Shown: positions 8,852-18,407, numbered from the stretch's first letter. The stretch: 64,000 bases of DNA from Bacteroides sp. Marseille-P3684 (GCF_900291465.1 NZ_LT985808.1:854326-918325); one strand, 5' to 3'. The notes: generated by a model from the letters alone, not told the origin. Numbers and translations: made by a program.

Positions 8852-9844
8852 TCAGTGGGGATAACCATACAGCTTTGCGATTCTGAAGAGGAAGAATTTT
8901 TTGTCTACGACTCCATGCAGATTCGCCCTGAAAAGTTTGATTTTGGCGTTGAATGATTCGGCTGCCGCATTTGATGAGCGTTTGTTGTAGAAGTTCAGGA
9001 TTTCGTCATAATGCTCATAGAATGTCGAGGCAATGACATTGAACTGCTTCATTCTTGAATCATCGACTTTGTTGTACCATTTGGCCATGCTCAACCGCGC
9101 TGCATCTTTGATGGTGTTCTTTGAGAATATCATTCTTAATGAGTGGGACAGACCATAAGCCATTTTGATGTCAGGATACTCCTCGAAGAGGATTTTAGCC
9201 CTTTCCTTTTGTCTTTCCGTCCATTTGTCTGCTGATTTGAACAGAAGGTAACGGCTTCTGATGAGCAATTCCGGACGCGTGTCTCCATTGGAAAAGCGGA
9301 ACGGCACATAGGGCTTGCCGGTTTGTTTGCACTCTTCCATTTCTTCATTGCTTTGCTGCAAGGCGTCCTAACAGTGCGCAACACGGATTACCTGCACGTC
9401 ATCACAAGCCAGTTTCTGGATGTGGAAACGGTCAATCACTCTTTGAGCCTTCGGAAATGCGACAGAAACAATCTTGCGCATTGAATCGGAAAGGTCAAGG
9501 GTCACTTCCTCCACTTTCATGCGTTCTTCCTCGTCTATCAACTTCAGCACCTGTATCACGTCTTCCGATTTCGTGCCGGAAACGACCGCCACCAGACTTC
9601 CTTCACCTGTATGCCGGTCACGGTTGGTGACAAACGTATACAGCTCCCCATTGGACAGGGAAGACTCGTCTATGGCAAGATGCCGGCCTATGTTTTCGGG
9701 AAACAACAGCCATGAATCGGCATGGTCTAGCTGGTCCCAGTCGTGGAAGCCGCTTAGCGTTTCCTTGTACTGTTTCTCAAAGGTATGTGCATTTATGTGG
9801 TAGAATGTTTCAAGCGTACGGCAGGTCACAGGGGATGTCTCCAT
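8852..9844 (-). pseudogene. ISAon1-type transposase with in-frame amber stop
   Basis: The reading frame from 9844 to 8852 covers 331 codons and would encode a DDE transposase of the ISL3/ISAon1 type: DESSLSNGELYTFVTNRD near the start of the catalytic core, DRFHIQKLACDDVQ in the middle, and NAAAESFNAKIKLFRANLHG near the C-terminus (the conserved final Glu region). Codon 159 is TAG (9368-9370), in frame with both halves, following a Cys codon. In this family the position reads like Arg-Trp-Asp-Ala, so a Trp codon changed to amber is the simple explanation. Unless suppressed, the element cannot make full transposase by itself. It overlaps the upstream N-region ORF by 35 nt. Confidence 0.85.
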
Positions 9845-10196
9845 ACGTTTCTTTTAAAAAAGCCCCGAACTCCTTGGAGTAACGGGTTCCTTTGCAGGCT
9901 ATGTCAAGGCTGATTGGAAGGCTGAAACTCTTGCCTGTACGCAGGTCGGTCCACCTGCGACGGCGTATGACCAGTATGACCTTATGGTCGCGTATCGGGA
10001 AATCGGTTACATTCACAGCCTCCATGAAGCCTTTGGATGCAAAATTGGCATCTGATGACAATCCCGCATTCATTAACTCGTCGAGATAAATATGAATCTC
10101 TGTCCGACTCTGTTGCACACCTGCTATCTCAAAATGATCCAGTATTTCTGAAGGCAGCACGATACGCGCAAGCACTTCCAATTGATTCTTTTCCAT
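9810..10196 (-). CDS. ISAon1 family transposase N-terminal region protein
   Basis: 128 residues, beginning MEKNQLEVLARIVLPSEIL and containing a basic cluster IRRRRWTDLRTGK (about 78-90), consistent with the separate zinc-finger/DNA-binding N-terminal ORF that accompanies ISAon1-type transposases. It overlaps the transposase start by 35 nt in another frame, so the two may be joined by translational coupling or frameshifting. It starts 40 bp inside the right terminal inverted repeat. Intact in this copy. Confidence 0.8.
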   Translation of the reverse strand: MEKNQLEVLARIVLPSEILDHFEIAGVQQSRTEIHIYLDELMNAGLSSDANFASKGFMEAVNVTDFPIRDHKVILVIRRRRWTDLRTGKSFSLPISLDIACKGTRYSKEFGAFLKETYGDIPCDLPYA

Positions 10197-13100
10197 AAGG
10201 CAAAGGTCGGAATTCCTCTGGATATTGGAAAACTAATCCCCACTGATTTTCTACTGCTCCTCCTGGGGCAGGGTGTAGCCCAGGGTCAGCGTGCTCAGGC
10301 GGAGGAAGGAGCCGTCCTCGACTGCCCAGTCGGAGAACACGCTGCTCTTCATGTAGGGCGACCACATGGTGGTGCCTTCGTTCATTGCCGCCAGTTTCTC
10401 GGGGTCGTTGCAGAGCGTGCCGTCCTCGTTGAGGTTGGTCCAGCGCTTGCCGCTCTCCATGATGGTGAGCATGTTGCGGTACTTGCTGCCTCCGGTGGTG
10501 GTGTATTCGATTTTGTTGGCGTTATAGACGTCGTTGCCGTAGCTCCAGTTGAAGTTGGCGGTCAGGTCGAAGTCGTAGACGCGTGCATTGATGCCGAAGC
10601 CGCCGGAGTGTACCGGGTTGGCATTGCCGATGATTTCGCGGTCGTCGTTGTCGACCACGCCCTCGCCCGTGAGGTCCTTCAGCTTCATGGAGCCGGGACG
10701 CAGGTCGCCGATGACGTTGGACGCGTCGACAACCCCTTCCTTCAGAATCCATTTGTGGGTGGTCTCGTCGTAGCCGCTGAAGTCGGACACCTCGTAGCGT
10801 CCGTCATGACGGAAGCCGTACATCTCGCCGACTTGTCCGCCGACGGCAATCCAGTAGTCGTCGCCCACGGCGGTCGATGCCCATCCGGAGTCCTGGCCGA
10901 AGTCGTTCATGATGCCGAGCGACTTGATCTTGTTCTTGTTGAAGCCGATGTTCGCGTTGAAGCTCAGTCCGAAGTTCGGCTTGTTAATGGCGACATAGTT
11001 CACGGTCGCCTCGAAGCCGCGGTTCTCGGTCTCTCCCATGTTGCGGTACTGTGTGTCGTAGCCCGTTCCCGCCGTCGGGAATTCGATGAGAAGGTCCTTT
11101 GTCGTGTTCCAATAGTACTCGAGCGAACCGTTGAGGCGTCCGCCCAGGAGGGTGTAGTCGACGCCGAGGTTGCGCGTGATGGTCGTTTCCCACTTCAGGT
11201 CCGGGTTCGCCATGGTCTTCGACGGTGCCCAGTAGGACGAGGTGGTGTTCAGCCATCCGGTGGTGTTGGCGCCCCAGGTCTGCACGAGCAGTCCCGTCGG
11301 GATGTTGTTGTTGCCTGCGGTACCATAGCTGAAGCGGAGCTTCAGGTCGTCGAGCCAGCCCTGCGTGCCCTCCATGAAGGGTTCGGCGGAAATACGCCAG
11401 GCAAGGGCGGCTGAGGGGAAGTAGCCCCACTGGTTGCCGTCGCCGAACTTGGAGGAGCCGTCGGCACGGAAGGTAGCGGAGAAGAGGTATTTGCTGTCAT
11501 AGTCGTAGTTCACACGCCCGAAGAAGGAGAGAAGGATGTCGTTGGGGTTGTAGAAGTCCTTGATTTCATAGGCGTCGCCCTGGGTCGTCAGCTTGAAGCA
11601 GTCGTCGGCGTCGAAGCTGGTGGGGAAGCCGTGGACGGTGTTGGTCATCACCTTCTCCTTCTCGATGATGTACTCCTGACCTGCCATGAGGTTGAGGTGA
11701 TGCCGGCTGTCCTTGCCCAGCACGCCGGCAAAGTCGTAGCTCACGGTGTTCGTGTTACGGAAGGTCGAGCGGTCGGTGCCCGTGAGGATGATGGCAGGCT
11801 TCTCCTTGTTCTCCTCCGTGGGTGTGTTCTTTACATAATAGGTAGAGAGGCCGTAGAAGCGGTTGTCCTGGTTGTCGTAGGTGTCGTATCCGAACTCCGT
11901 CTTGAAGCGGAAGTCCTTGAAGATTTCCCAGGCGAAGCTGCCTGCCATGTTGAGTGTGGAGCGACGTTGGCGACGGTCGGTGTCGCGGATGGACTCCAGG
12001 GGGTTGTAGAGGTTGAAGCTCGGGTCGGTCTCACCGCCTGCCACCGATGCGTCGGAGAGTCCCTCCACGGGGAACGGCGTGTAAATCATGGCGTGCTTCA
12101 GGCGGGCGTCGCTCGACGAGGTGGAGCTCTGCTCGTTCATGCCGCCGCCGTTCACCTTGCGCTTGGCGTAGCGGACGGAGAAGTCGAGGTCGACGTTCTT
12201 GACCGGATTCACGTTGAGCTTGAGGCTGAGGTTGTCGCGGACGAAGTCGGACATCTGCATGATGGCTTTGTCGTCGATGTGTGCGTAGTTGAACGAGAAC
12301 TTCATCTTCTCCGAGCCGCCCGTGATGCTCAGGCTGTGGTTGAACGTGTGGCCCGTGCGACCGAAGACGATGTCCTGCCAGTCGTTCGTCTCGACATCGT
12401 CATAGAGGTCGATGTCCTGCCAGTTGCCGAAGTACTTGCTGTACTGCTCGGGATTGATTTCATCGGGCTTCGTCTGGTTGTCCAGCATCGCCAGCTCGTA
12501 CTGCCAGCGTGCGTAGTCGCCGGCGCCCATGACGTCAAGGCGGTCCGCCAGCTTCTTAAAGGAAATGTAAGCGTTGTAGTTCACGCTGATTTTCCCCTCC
12601 TTGCCGCTCTTTGTCGTGACGATGATGACGCCGTTGGCTCCGCGCGAACCATAGATGGCAGTAGAGGACGCATCCTTCAGCACGGTGATGTCCTCGATGT
12701 CGGTAGCCGGGATGTCGCTGATGGACTCGACGGGGAATCCGTCGACAATGAACAGAGGGTCGTTGCTCTGGGTGATGGAGCCGCCACCGCGGACTCGGAT
12801 CTTCATTTCCGCATCGGGCGAACCTTCCGTCGTGGTAATCTGCACGCCGGCGAGCTTGCCCTGCATCGCCTCGACGGCGGAAGCCACCGGAACGCCCACC
12901 AACGCCTCTGCGTCGACCGTGGCAACGGACCCGGTGATGTCCTTCTTTTTCACAGAGCCGTATCCGATTACGACCACCTCTTCAAGGTTCTGTGCGTCCT
13001 CGCGCAGGACTACGTTCAGTGGAGCATTTTTACCCTTCTCCACGGGGATTTCCTGGGACAAGTACCCGATGTACGAAAAGACGAGCACACTCCCCGCGGG

Positions 13101-13413
13101 CACGTTCGCGAGCTTGAAGTTGCCGTCGAAATCCGTTATGGCGCCGGTCTTGGCACCCTTCACTTGTACGCTGACGCCAATCAGCGGCTCGCCCGCCGGG
13201 TCCGTCACCGTACCCGTCACGTTCTGCCCCTGTGCGAAAGCGAACAGGCAGACGAGCCCCATCAACAGGGTCACTGCCCATCGTCTTGCATGAACATACT
13301 GGTTCATCATAAGCAAAATTTGTTTTTAGATATTAGACTTTATGTTCTGTAAAGTGCTCTTCCGTTCTCCTGCCGACGTTTCCGCCCGGCAACAAAGTTT
13401 AAAAGAGCGAAGG

Positions 13414-13421
13414 CAAAATTA
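13414..13421 (-). promoter_or_regulatory. susC (locus 1) promoter, -7 element
   Basis: Minus strand reads TAATTTTG (TAnnTTTG), about 105 bp upstream of the susC ATG. No clear -33 box. Confidence 0.45.
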
Positions 13422-13556
13422 CTGAAAAAGGCTTAATACGTGGTGGACTATTCGCTCGTTTTGGTGGACTATTTGTATCATACGAAACAAAATACCATGT
13501 TATATAACACTTTTTACGTGGCAAAAGGGTGAGACGGGCGTTTCCGTTTGTTGGAC

Positions 13557-13579
13557 GGGGCGACCAGACCGGTCGCCCC
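13557..13579. repeat. GGGGCGACC/GGTCGCCCC small palindrome, copy 1
   Basis: 9-bp arms with a 5-base loop AGACC, followed by CTACAT. It belongs to a REP-like intergenic family; further copies at 13668-13688, 14334-14354 and 30074-30094, with half-copies at about 29366 and 30174. Confidence 0.8.
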
Positions 13580-13620
13580 TACATGGACCGCCTGATTGGA
13601 CCATCCTCCACGCCGCAGGG

Positions 13621-13654
13621 CAATTGTCCATTGTCAATTGTCCATTGTCAATTG
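13621..13654. repeat. CAATTGTC heptamer run
   Basis: Head-to-tail copies of the CAATTGTC/CCATTGTC heptamer between two of the small GGGCGACC palindromes. Confidence 0.8.
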
Positions 13655-13667
13655 AATATGTTGGACC

Positions 13668-13688
13668 GGGCGACCAGACCGGTCGCCC
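13668..13688. repeat. GGGCGACC/GGTCGCCC small palindrome, copy 2
   Basis: 8-bp arms, loop AGACC, same flanks TTGGACC and CCTACAT as the other copies. Confidence 0.8.
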
Positions 13689-13730
13689 CTACATTTTGAG
13701 AAATGTTTTGCGGACGGGGACGGGCGGTCG

Positions 13731-14297
13731 TGTCAATTTGTCAAAATGTCAAATGAATCGCCTGAGAATGCCCGCGGTTGCACCAAAATACGAGTTGGTG
13801 AGCAGGAAGGGCCTTCTCAGGCGGTTTGTGTTTTTCATGTTGTCGGTATTTTCGTTGGTTCCCTTTCCTTCTGTCTTGTTTTCCTTTCTGTTCGTTCTCT
13901 TCCGTCGGTCTTTTCACACGGACGGACGCAATTTCACACATTGGGAATCGTGCCCCTTCGGGCTCTAAAAAATGGGGACAGGTGGGTGTTTTCGTACGGA
14001 CGAACGACTACGACGGTGCGGACACGTCGGTACGACGGTAGTCGTTCGTCCGTACGAAGCCAATCATAGGTACTTTCGAGCGTGAAAACAGGTTCGGCGA
14101 ATGCTTTTTTTGCGTTAGAAACGGTATAATTGTGTGAATATAGGTTTATTCTGATGCGTTCTGACGGGCGTCTCCTAAAATATTTAACGCACGTTTTTCT
14201 ATTTGGGACGATTTTGCGAAAATACGCGTTACCTGAAAACGCCGAATCGGGAAAATGTGATGTTAATATCCGGGAAACGGTGTCGTTTTGACAAATG
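13731..14297 (+). repeat. Long intergenic repeat, copy B
   Basis: Strongly similar to copy A over its whole length. The outer hairpin arms here read AATCGCCTGAGAA and TTCTCAGGCGGTT: relative to copy A, C-G became T-A on both sides. The inner inverted repeat is longest here, a perfect 21-bp pair at 13991-14011 and 14038-14058 with a 26-base loop. The 3' block GCGTTAGAAACGGTATAATT and the segment ending in GAAAACGCCGAATCGGGAAA are conserved. It lies in the divergent region between susC (locus 1) and the small membrane protein gene. The interval 13317-14546 holds no gene. Confidence 0.85.
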
Positions 14298-14333
14298 GAC
14301 CTTGTTGGATTGGGGGTGTTCGTTTGTTGGACC

Positions 14334-14430
14334 GGGCGACCAGACCGGTCGCCCCTACATTCGCCGCCTTGTGGGTTCATACCTATGCCGAAGGGCAATT
14401 GTCAATTGTTCCTTGTCAATTGTCAATTGA
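14334..14430. repeat. Small palindrome copy 3 plus heptamer run
   Basis: GGGCGACC/GGTCGCCC palindrome (14334-14354), a ~40-bp linker with CGCCGCCT and GCCGAAGGG, then CAATTGTC heptamers to 14430. The same compound module recurs at 30074-30170, and an inverted variant occurs around 29292-29375. Confidence 0.8.
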
Positions 14431-14505
14431 GGCATGGTTGGACCGTTTCCTGCATCTTTTCGAAGAAAATGTGCAGCATTCCTTTCTTTTCCCAAAAACA
14501 ATACC

Positions 14506-14513
14506 TATCTTTG
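14506..14513 (+). promoter_or_regulatory. -7 element upstream of the small membrane protein gene
   Basis: TATCTTTG (TAnnTTTG) 33 bp before the ATG at 14547; followed by a purine-rich AAGGAGAG that could act as ribosome-binding site. Confidence 0.55.
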
Positions 14514-14546
14514 GACATCCAACAGTAATCTAAGGAGAGTTGAACC

Positions 14547-14939
14547 ATGGAATTCATCCAAATTATCGTCATCTTCGCCATCATAGGCTTTGCGGTCGTA
14601 CGTAACGTCCGCAAGGAGCTTGCCAAGGAACGGCGGCGCAATCCTGCCAAGCCGGTGGCGCAACCGGAGGTCCCTGTCCCCCGGCACGAAGAGGAGCGAT
14701 GGGAGGCGGACGAGGCACCACCCGTCAGCCGTCCGCGGGTGAAGACCGGGAAGAAAAGCCCGCCGCCACCCCTGATACAACCTGCCGAAGCGGAAGCTGC
14801 GGCATCAGGTCCGCCACACGGACGCAGGCAGGTCCCACACCAGCAGAAGCGGACGCCGGGCAACGACATACGGCTCGGCTCACCCGAAGAAGCCAGGCGG
14901 GCGTTCATCTACTCGGAGATTTTTAATCGGAAATATTAA
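14547..14939 (+). CDS. Small membrane-anchored protein of unknown function
   Basis: 130 residues. One hydrophobic segment at the extreme N-terminus (about 2-19), then a Lys/Arg/Glu cluster and a long Pro/Ala/Glu-rich, probably disordered stretch (about 30-105). It ends in a short more conserved-looking tail (DIRLGSPEEARRAFIYSEIF). The layout suggests a bitopic inner-membrane protein with a cytoplasmic disordered region and a C-terminal binding motif. The tail resembles short C-terminal segments of other Bacteroidales hypotheticals, but I recognise no family. It has its own -7 motif and a good AAGGAG sequence 12 bp before the ATG. Confidence 0.7.
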   Translation: MEFIQIIVIFAIIGFAVVRNVRKELAKERRRNPAKPVAQPEVPVPRHEEERWEADEAPPVSRPRVKTGKKSPPPPLIQPAEAEAAASGPPHGRRQVPHQQKRTPGNDIRLGSPEEARRAFIYSEIFNRKY

Positions 14940-15212
14940 TCTTATATATAAAGGTATAAGAGGGGACTAAGGGGATGAATCGACAAGCAGACTGTGAAAC
15001 CCAAGCAAGCATCTATCATCAACCCTGTTTTCTTGCCGGCTCGTCCCCCACGCCTTTCCGCCCGCCCCGGACGACGGACATGTGTCCCCACCACTTTCCC
15101 CGCGGTACGCTTCCAACGGAGCACCGACCCCTTCCCGAGAGAGAGACTTCCCCCAGACATTTCGACTGATAAACTGTAAATCATAACCAACCAAAAAACA
15201 CCTTTGACGCGT

Positions 15213-16709
15213 ATGGGATACCACATCATCTCGGCAGCTGAGGCTGCCGCCCTTGTCAAAGACGGCGACACCATCGGACTGAGCGGGTTCACACCTGCCG
15301 GTACGCCGAAAGCCGTCACCCCCGAGATTGCAAAAATCGCCGAAGCGGAACACGCTGCCGGACGTCCGTTTAAAATCAATATCCTCACCGGCGCCTCCAC
15401 GGGCGACTCGTGCGACGGCGTGCTCTCGCGTGCCAAGGCGATACGCTTCCGCGCCCCCTACACGACGAACCCCGACTTCCGCAAGGCAGTGAACAACGGC
15501 GAGATAGCCTACAACGACCTCCATCTCTCGCAGATGGCGCAACGCGTACGCTACAACTTCCTGGGACATGTCGACACCGCCATCATCGAGGCGTGCGACG
15601 TGACACCTGACGGGAAAATCTACCTCACCGCTGCCGTCGGCATCGCACCCACCGTGGCGCGCCTCGCCGACCGCATCATCGTCGAACTGAATGCCGCACA
15701 CAGCAAGAACATGATCGGCATGCACGACGTCTATGAGCCGCAAGACCCGCCACGCCGCCGCGCCATCGAGATTTACAAGCCGAGCGACCGCATCGGTGTG
15801 CCCTACGTGCAGGTGGACCCGGCGAAAATCGTGGGCATCGTCGAGGTGAACAAGCCGGACGAGGCACGTGCCTTCACCGCTCCTGACCCGGTGACCGACC
15901 GCATCGGACAGAACGTAGCCGACTTCCTGGCTGCCGACATGCGTGCCGGACGCATCCCCGACACCTTCCTGCCGTTGCAGAGCGGTGTGGGCAACATCGC
16001 CAACGCCGTCCTCGGCGCGCTGGGACGCAACCCCGACATCCCCGCTTTCCAAATGTACACCGAGGTGTTGCAGGACTCCGTCGTCGGACTCATCAAGCAG
16101 GGACGCGTGAAGTTCGGCAGTACGTGCTCGCTCAGCGTCACCAACGAGTGCCTGAACGACATCTACGGGAACATCGACTTCTTCCGTGACAAGCTGGTGC
16201 TCCGCCCCTCGGAAATCTCCAACAACCCGGAGGTCGTGCGCCGTCTGGGCCTGATCACCATCAACACCGCGCTGGAGGTGGACCTCTACGGCAACGTCAA
16301 CTCGACGCATGTCTGCGGAACGAAGATGATGAACGGCATCGGCGGTTCGGGCGACTTCACCCGCAGCGCCTACCTGAGCATCTTTACCTGCCCGTCGGTG
16401 GCGAAAGAAGGCAAAATCAGCGCCATCGTCCCGATGGTTTCTCACCACGACCACAGCGAGCACTCCGTGAGCATCATCGTGACGGAGCAGGGTGTGGCGG
16501 ACCTGCGTGGCAAGAGCCCGATGGAGCGTGCAGAGCTCATCATCGAGCACTGTGCCCACCCGTCGTACCGCGAGTTGCTGTGGGACTATGTGAAGGGCAG
16601 TGCGAAGGGTCACACGCGCCACAGCCTGAGCGCAGCCTTCGCCATGCACGACACCTTCCTCCGCACGGGAGACATGCGCCTGACGAAGTGGGAAGAGTAC
16701 ATCAAGTAA
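15213..16709 (+). CDS. Acetyl-CoA hydrolase/succinate CoA-transferase family protein
   Basis: 498 residues, the size of class I CoA-transferases such as acetyl-CoA:succinate CoA-transferase. The motif MYTEVLQDS (about 280-288) carries the Glu that forms the glutamyl-CoA intermediate in this family, and GIGGSGDF near 380-387 is the glycine-rich oxyanion/CoA-binding loop. Likely role: moving CoA between succinate and acetate or propionate at the end of succinate/propionate fermentation. I chose the ATG at 15213 over an in-frame TTG nine bases earlier. It is followed at 16811 by a strong bidirectional-looking terminator. The exact acyl specificity is not readable from sequence. Confidence 0.93.
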   Translation: MGYHIISAAEAAALVKDGDTIGLSGFTPAGTPKAVTPEIAKIAEAEHAAGRPFKINILTGASTGDSCDGVLSRAKAIRFRAPYTTNPDFRKAVNNGEIAYNDLHLSQMAQRVRYNFLGHVDTAIIEACDVTPDGKIYLTAAVGIAPTVARLADRIIVELNAAHSKNMIGMHDVYEPQDPPRRRAIEIYKPSDRIGVPYVQVDPAKIVGIVEVNKPDEARAFTAPDPVTDRIGQNVADFLAADMRAGRIPDTFLPLQSGVGNIANAVLGALGRNPDIPAFQMYTEVLQDSVVGLIKQGRVKFGSTCSLSVTNECLNDIYGNIDFFRDKLVLRPSEISNNPEVVRRLGLITINTALEVDLYGNVNSTHVCGTKMMNGIGGSGDFTRSAYLSIFTCPSVAKEGKISAIVPMVSHHDHSEHSVSIIVTEQGVADLRGKSPMERAELIIEHCAHPSYRELLWDYVKGSAKGHTRHSLSAAFAMHDTFLRTGDMRLTKWEEYIK

Positions 16710-16810
16710 GGACCTAAACCTTCCAGCCCCCGCACGCATCCCCCGGCGGACTTTCCTCCGGACGGACGGCGGAAGGGACTGATCTATCATACACAAAAAC
16801 TTTTTAATGA

Positions 16811-16850
16811 AGAGGAGACAGCTTCATGGTTCGTCCATGCTGTCTCCTCT
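16811..16850. terminator. Strong hairpin, probably bidirectional terminator
   Basis: Perfect 12-bp outer arms AGAGGAGACAGC / GCTGTCTCCTCT with an inner CATGG/CCATG stem; T-rich on both sides (TTTTTAATG upstream, GTTTGTATAT downstream). It sits about 100 bp after the CoA-transferase stop. Confidence 0.75.
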
Positions 16851-16926
16851 GTTTGTATATACCCCCTTCGTCCGGTTGTACGGACGGAACCGGTTCCGGC
16901 CGGCATGTTATGCACCCACGAGGCGA

Positions 16927-17058
16927 CAATTGATAATTGACAATTGACAATGGACAATTGCCTTTCGGCGTGTGTATGCACCCACGAGGCGACAATTGTC
17001 AATTGTCCATTGTCCATTGTCAATTGAAGCGTTGTCAATTGTCCCTTGTCAATTGCCC
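16927..17058. repeat. CAATTGAC/GTCAATTG heptamer block
   Basis: Heptamers in both directions around a GCACCCACGAGGCGAC sequence that itself occurs twice (about 16911 and 16978). The right edge runs into the 3' end of the TlpA-family gene and supplies its last codon and stop. Confidence 0.85.
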
Positions 17059-18407
17059 AGCAGGCCTTGCAGAGCCTCTTCCGCTTCAGGTTGCGAAGGA
17101 CGCGGGGCGTAGGCGTCGGCGATGTTGAAGTCGCGGTCGATGAGTACGAAGCGCGGGATGTAGTGGATGCTCCAGCCCGTGCGGAGCGCCTCGTCGGTGC
17201 TGTTGTACTGCGGCAGCTGTTTGTCATGCGCCTTCAGGTAGGACAGCCACACCTCCCTTCCGGTGTCGGTCGAGATGGGGATGAACACCACGTCGGCATC
17301 CTTGAACCGGGTGGCGAGTTTCTCGAAGTGGGGCGACTCCTGGATGCACGGTCCGCACCACGTCGCCCAGAAGTCCAGGTAGAGCACCTTCCCGCGGAAG
17401 TCGGACAGGCGGTGTGCCTTGCCCTCGGTGTCGGTGAAGGAGAAGTCGATGGCGGGCTGCCCCTTCAGCAGACGCGCTGCCTGGTCGAGCTTGGCGCGCA
17501 GCTCGTCGGCGAAGTCCGTGTGGGTGAGGCTGTCGGCAAAGGCTCGTGCAGCCTGCAACTGCGCTTCGTCGACCCGGTGCCGCAGCCGGTTCACCTGTCC
17601 GGCGGCGGCATAGAGCTCCCGGGCACGGGGGCTGAGCGTCACCTCGCCGGCGATGGCTTCAAGGGCGGGAGTGTAGGGCGTAGCGAGGCTGCCGAGGACA
17701 TCGCGGACGACTGCCACGTCGAGCAGTTCGTCGTCAGTCAGTGTGCGGAGCAGCGGGACGAGGTCGGGCTTGAGCGTGGCATAGACGGAGTCCAGGCTCT
17801 CCGGCGTCATCTGCAGGTAGCCGCGCATGGCGGCATAGGACGGATAGGACAGGAAGCTGTTGGCGACATCGGCTGTGATGCGTGCCCCTTCGAGCCGCTT
17901 GAAGGCGTCGGTGGCTCCCGTCAGCGTGTCGAGCTGGGCACGGCGGACGGCAGCCAGGCTGTCGACGAGGGCTTTCGTCCCGGCGAAGTCGGGGCGCAGG
18001 TTCGAGCCTCCCTCCAGGAAGGAGCCGCCCTTGGGGAAGAGCCGTCCCTTCATGTAGGTGTTCACGGACGCTCCCTGCCCCGTGAACTCCGCCTGCCGGT
18101 TGTCCTGCGTGATGCGCAGGGTCAGGTCGTCGCCGGGTGTGAGGTAGAGCGTGTTGCGGCTGATGCTGTAGTACGTCGGCTCAGTCAGGGTGAGGACCGT
18201 GTCGAACCGTCCTTCCGCGTCGGTGTGCAGGATGATGTCCCGGCTGTCACCGACGAGGGATGCCGCCCCGTCATAGCGCATCGGCACGTCGGTCGTGCCC
18301 ATGTCGACGAGTTGTCCCTGCAGGTGTACGGTGGTCGGTGCAGGTGCCGGCTGGCAGGCGGACGCCAGGAGGGCGGCTGCCGCGAGTGTGTGGATGAGGT
18401 GTTTCAT
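17049..18407 (-). CDS. TlpA-family thioredoxin lipoprotein with N-terminal DUF4369-like domain
   Basis: 452 residues from the ATG at 18407; the longer reading upstream lacks a signal and is ignored. Lipobox LASAC near residue 20, a beta-rich DUF4369-type region (about 25-130), a long helical middle, and a C-terminal thioredoxin domain with WATWCGPCIQESPHF (about 345-360). Predicted surface or periplasmic thiol-disulfide protein. It is the last of the genes following the STN-type susC (susC, susD, DUF4843, PKD-like, this), a combination seen repeatedly in Bacteroidetes. The stop codon and the preceding Asn codon lie in a CAATTGAC repeat, so the repeat has grown into or defined the 3' end. Confidence 0.85.
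   Translation of the reverse strand: MKHLIHTLAAAALLASACQPAPAPTTVHLQGQLVDMGTTDVPMRYDGAASLVGDSRDIILHTDAEGRFDTVLTLTEPTYYSISRNTLYLTPGDDLTLRITQDNRQAEFTGQGASVNTYMKGRLFPKGGSFLEGGSNLRPDFAGTKALVDSLAAVRRAQLDTLTGATDAFKRLEGARITADVANSFLSYPSYAAMRGYLQMTPESLDSVYATLKPDLVPLLRTLTDDELLDVAVVRDVLGSLATPYTPALEAIAGEVTLSPRARELYAAAGQVNRLRHRVDEAQLQAARAFADSLTHTDFADELRAKLDQAARLLKGQPAIDFSFTDTEGKAHRLSDFRGKVLYLDFWATWCGPCIQESPHFEKLATRFKDADVVFIPISTDTGREVWLSYLKAHDKQLPQYNSTDEALRTGWSIHYIPRFVLIDRDFNIADAYAPRPSQPEAEEALQGLLGN

Larger units (their letters stand above)
8838..10260 (-). mobile_element. ISAon1-type insertion sequence (ISL3-like)
   Basis: 1,423 bp bounded by perfect 25-bp terminal inverted repeats (8838-8862 and 10236-10260; outer bases GGAGCAGTAG) and flanked by the 8-bp direct repeat TCCTGGGG at 8830-8837 and 10261-10268. 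It contains an N-terminal-region ORF and an overlapping transposase ORF, the arrangement of ISAon1-type elements in Bacteroidetes. The 8-bp target duplication fits the ISL3 group. It interrupts the susC gene of locus 1 in the same orientation. Confidence 0.95.
8637..13310 (-). pseudogene. SusC/RagA TonB-dependent transporter, split by an insertion sequence (locus 1)
   Basis: The N-terminal part (13310 down to 10261) has a signal peptide, a carboxypeptidase-regulatory-like domain (about 25-100), a plug with EEVVVIGYGSVKKKDITGS, and most of the beta-barrel. It breaks at LGYTLPQE. The missing C-terminal ~60 residues continue beyond the insertion (8828 to 8637) and end in the usual aromatic terminus (NLNF). 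Removing the 1,423-bp element and one 8-bp target copy leaves 3,243 bp, an exact multiple of three, giving a normal 1,080-residue SusC. So this is a recent single insertion and no other damage is visible. I use ATG at 13310 rather than the TTG two codons earlier. The barrel lacks its last strands and should not insert properly. Confidence 0.93.
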
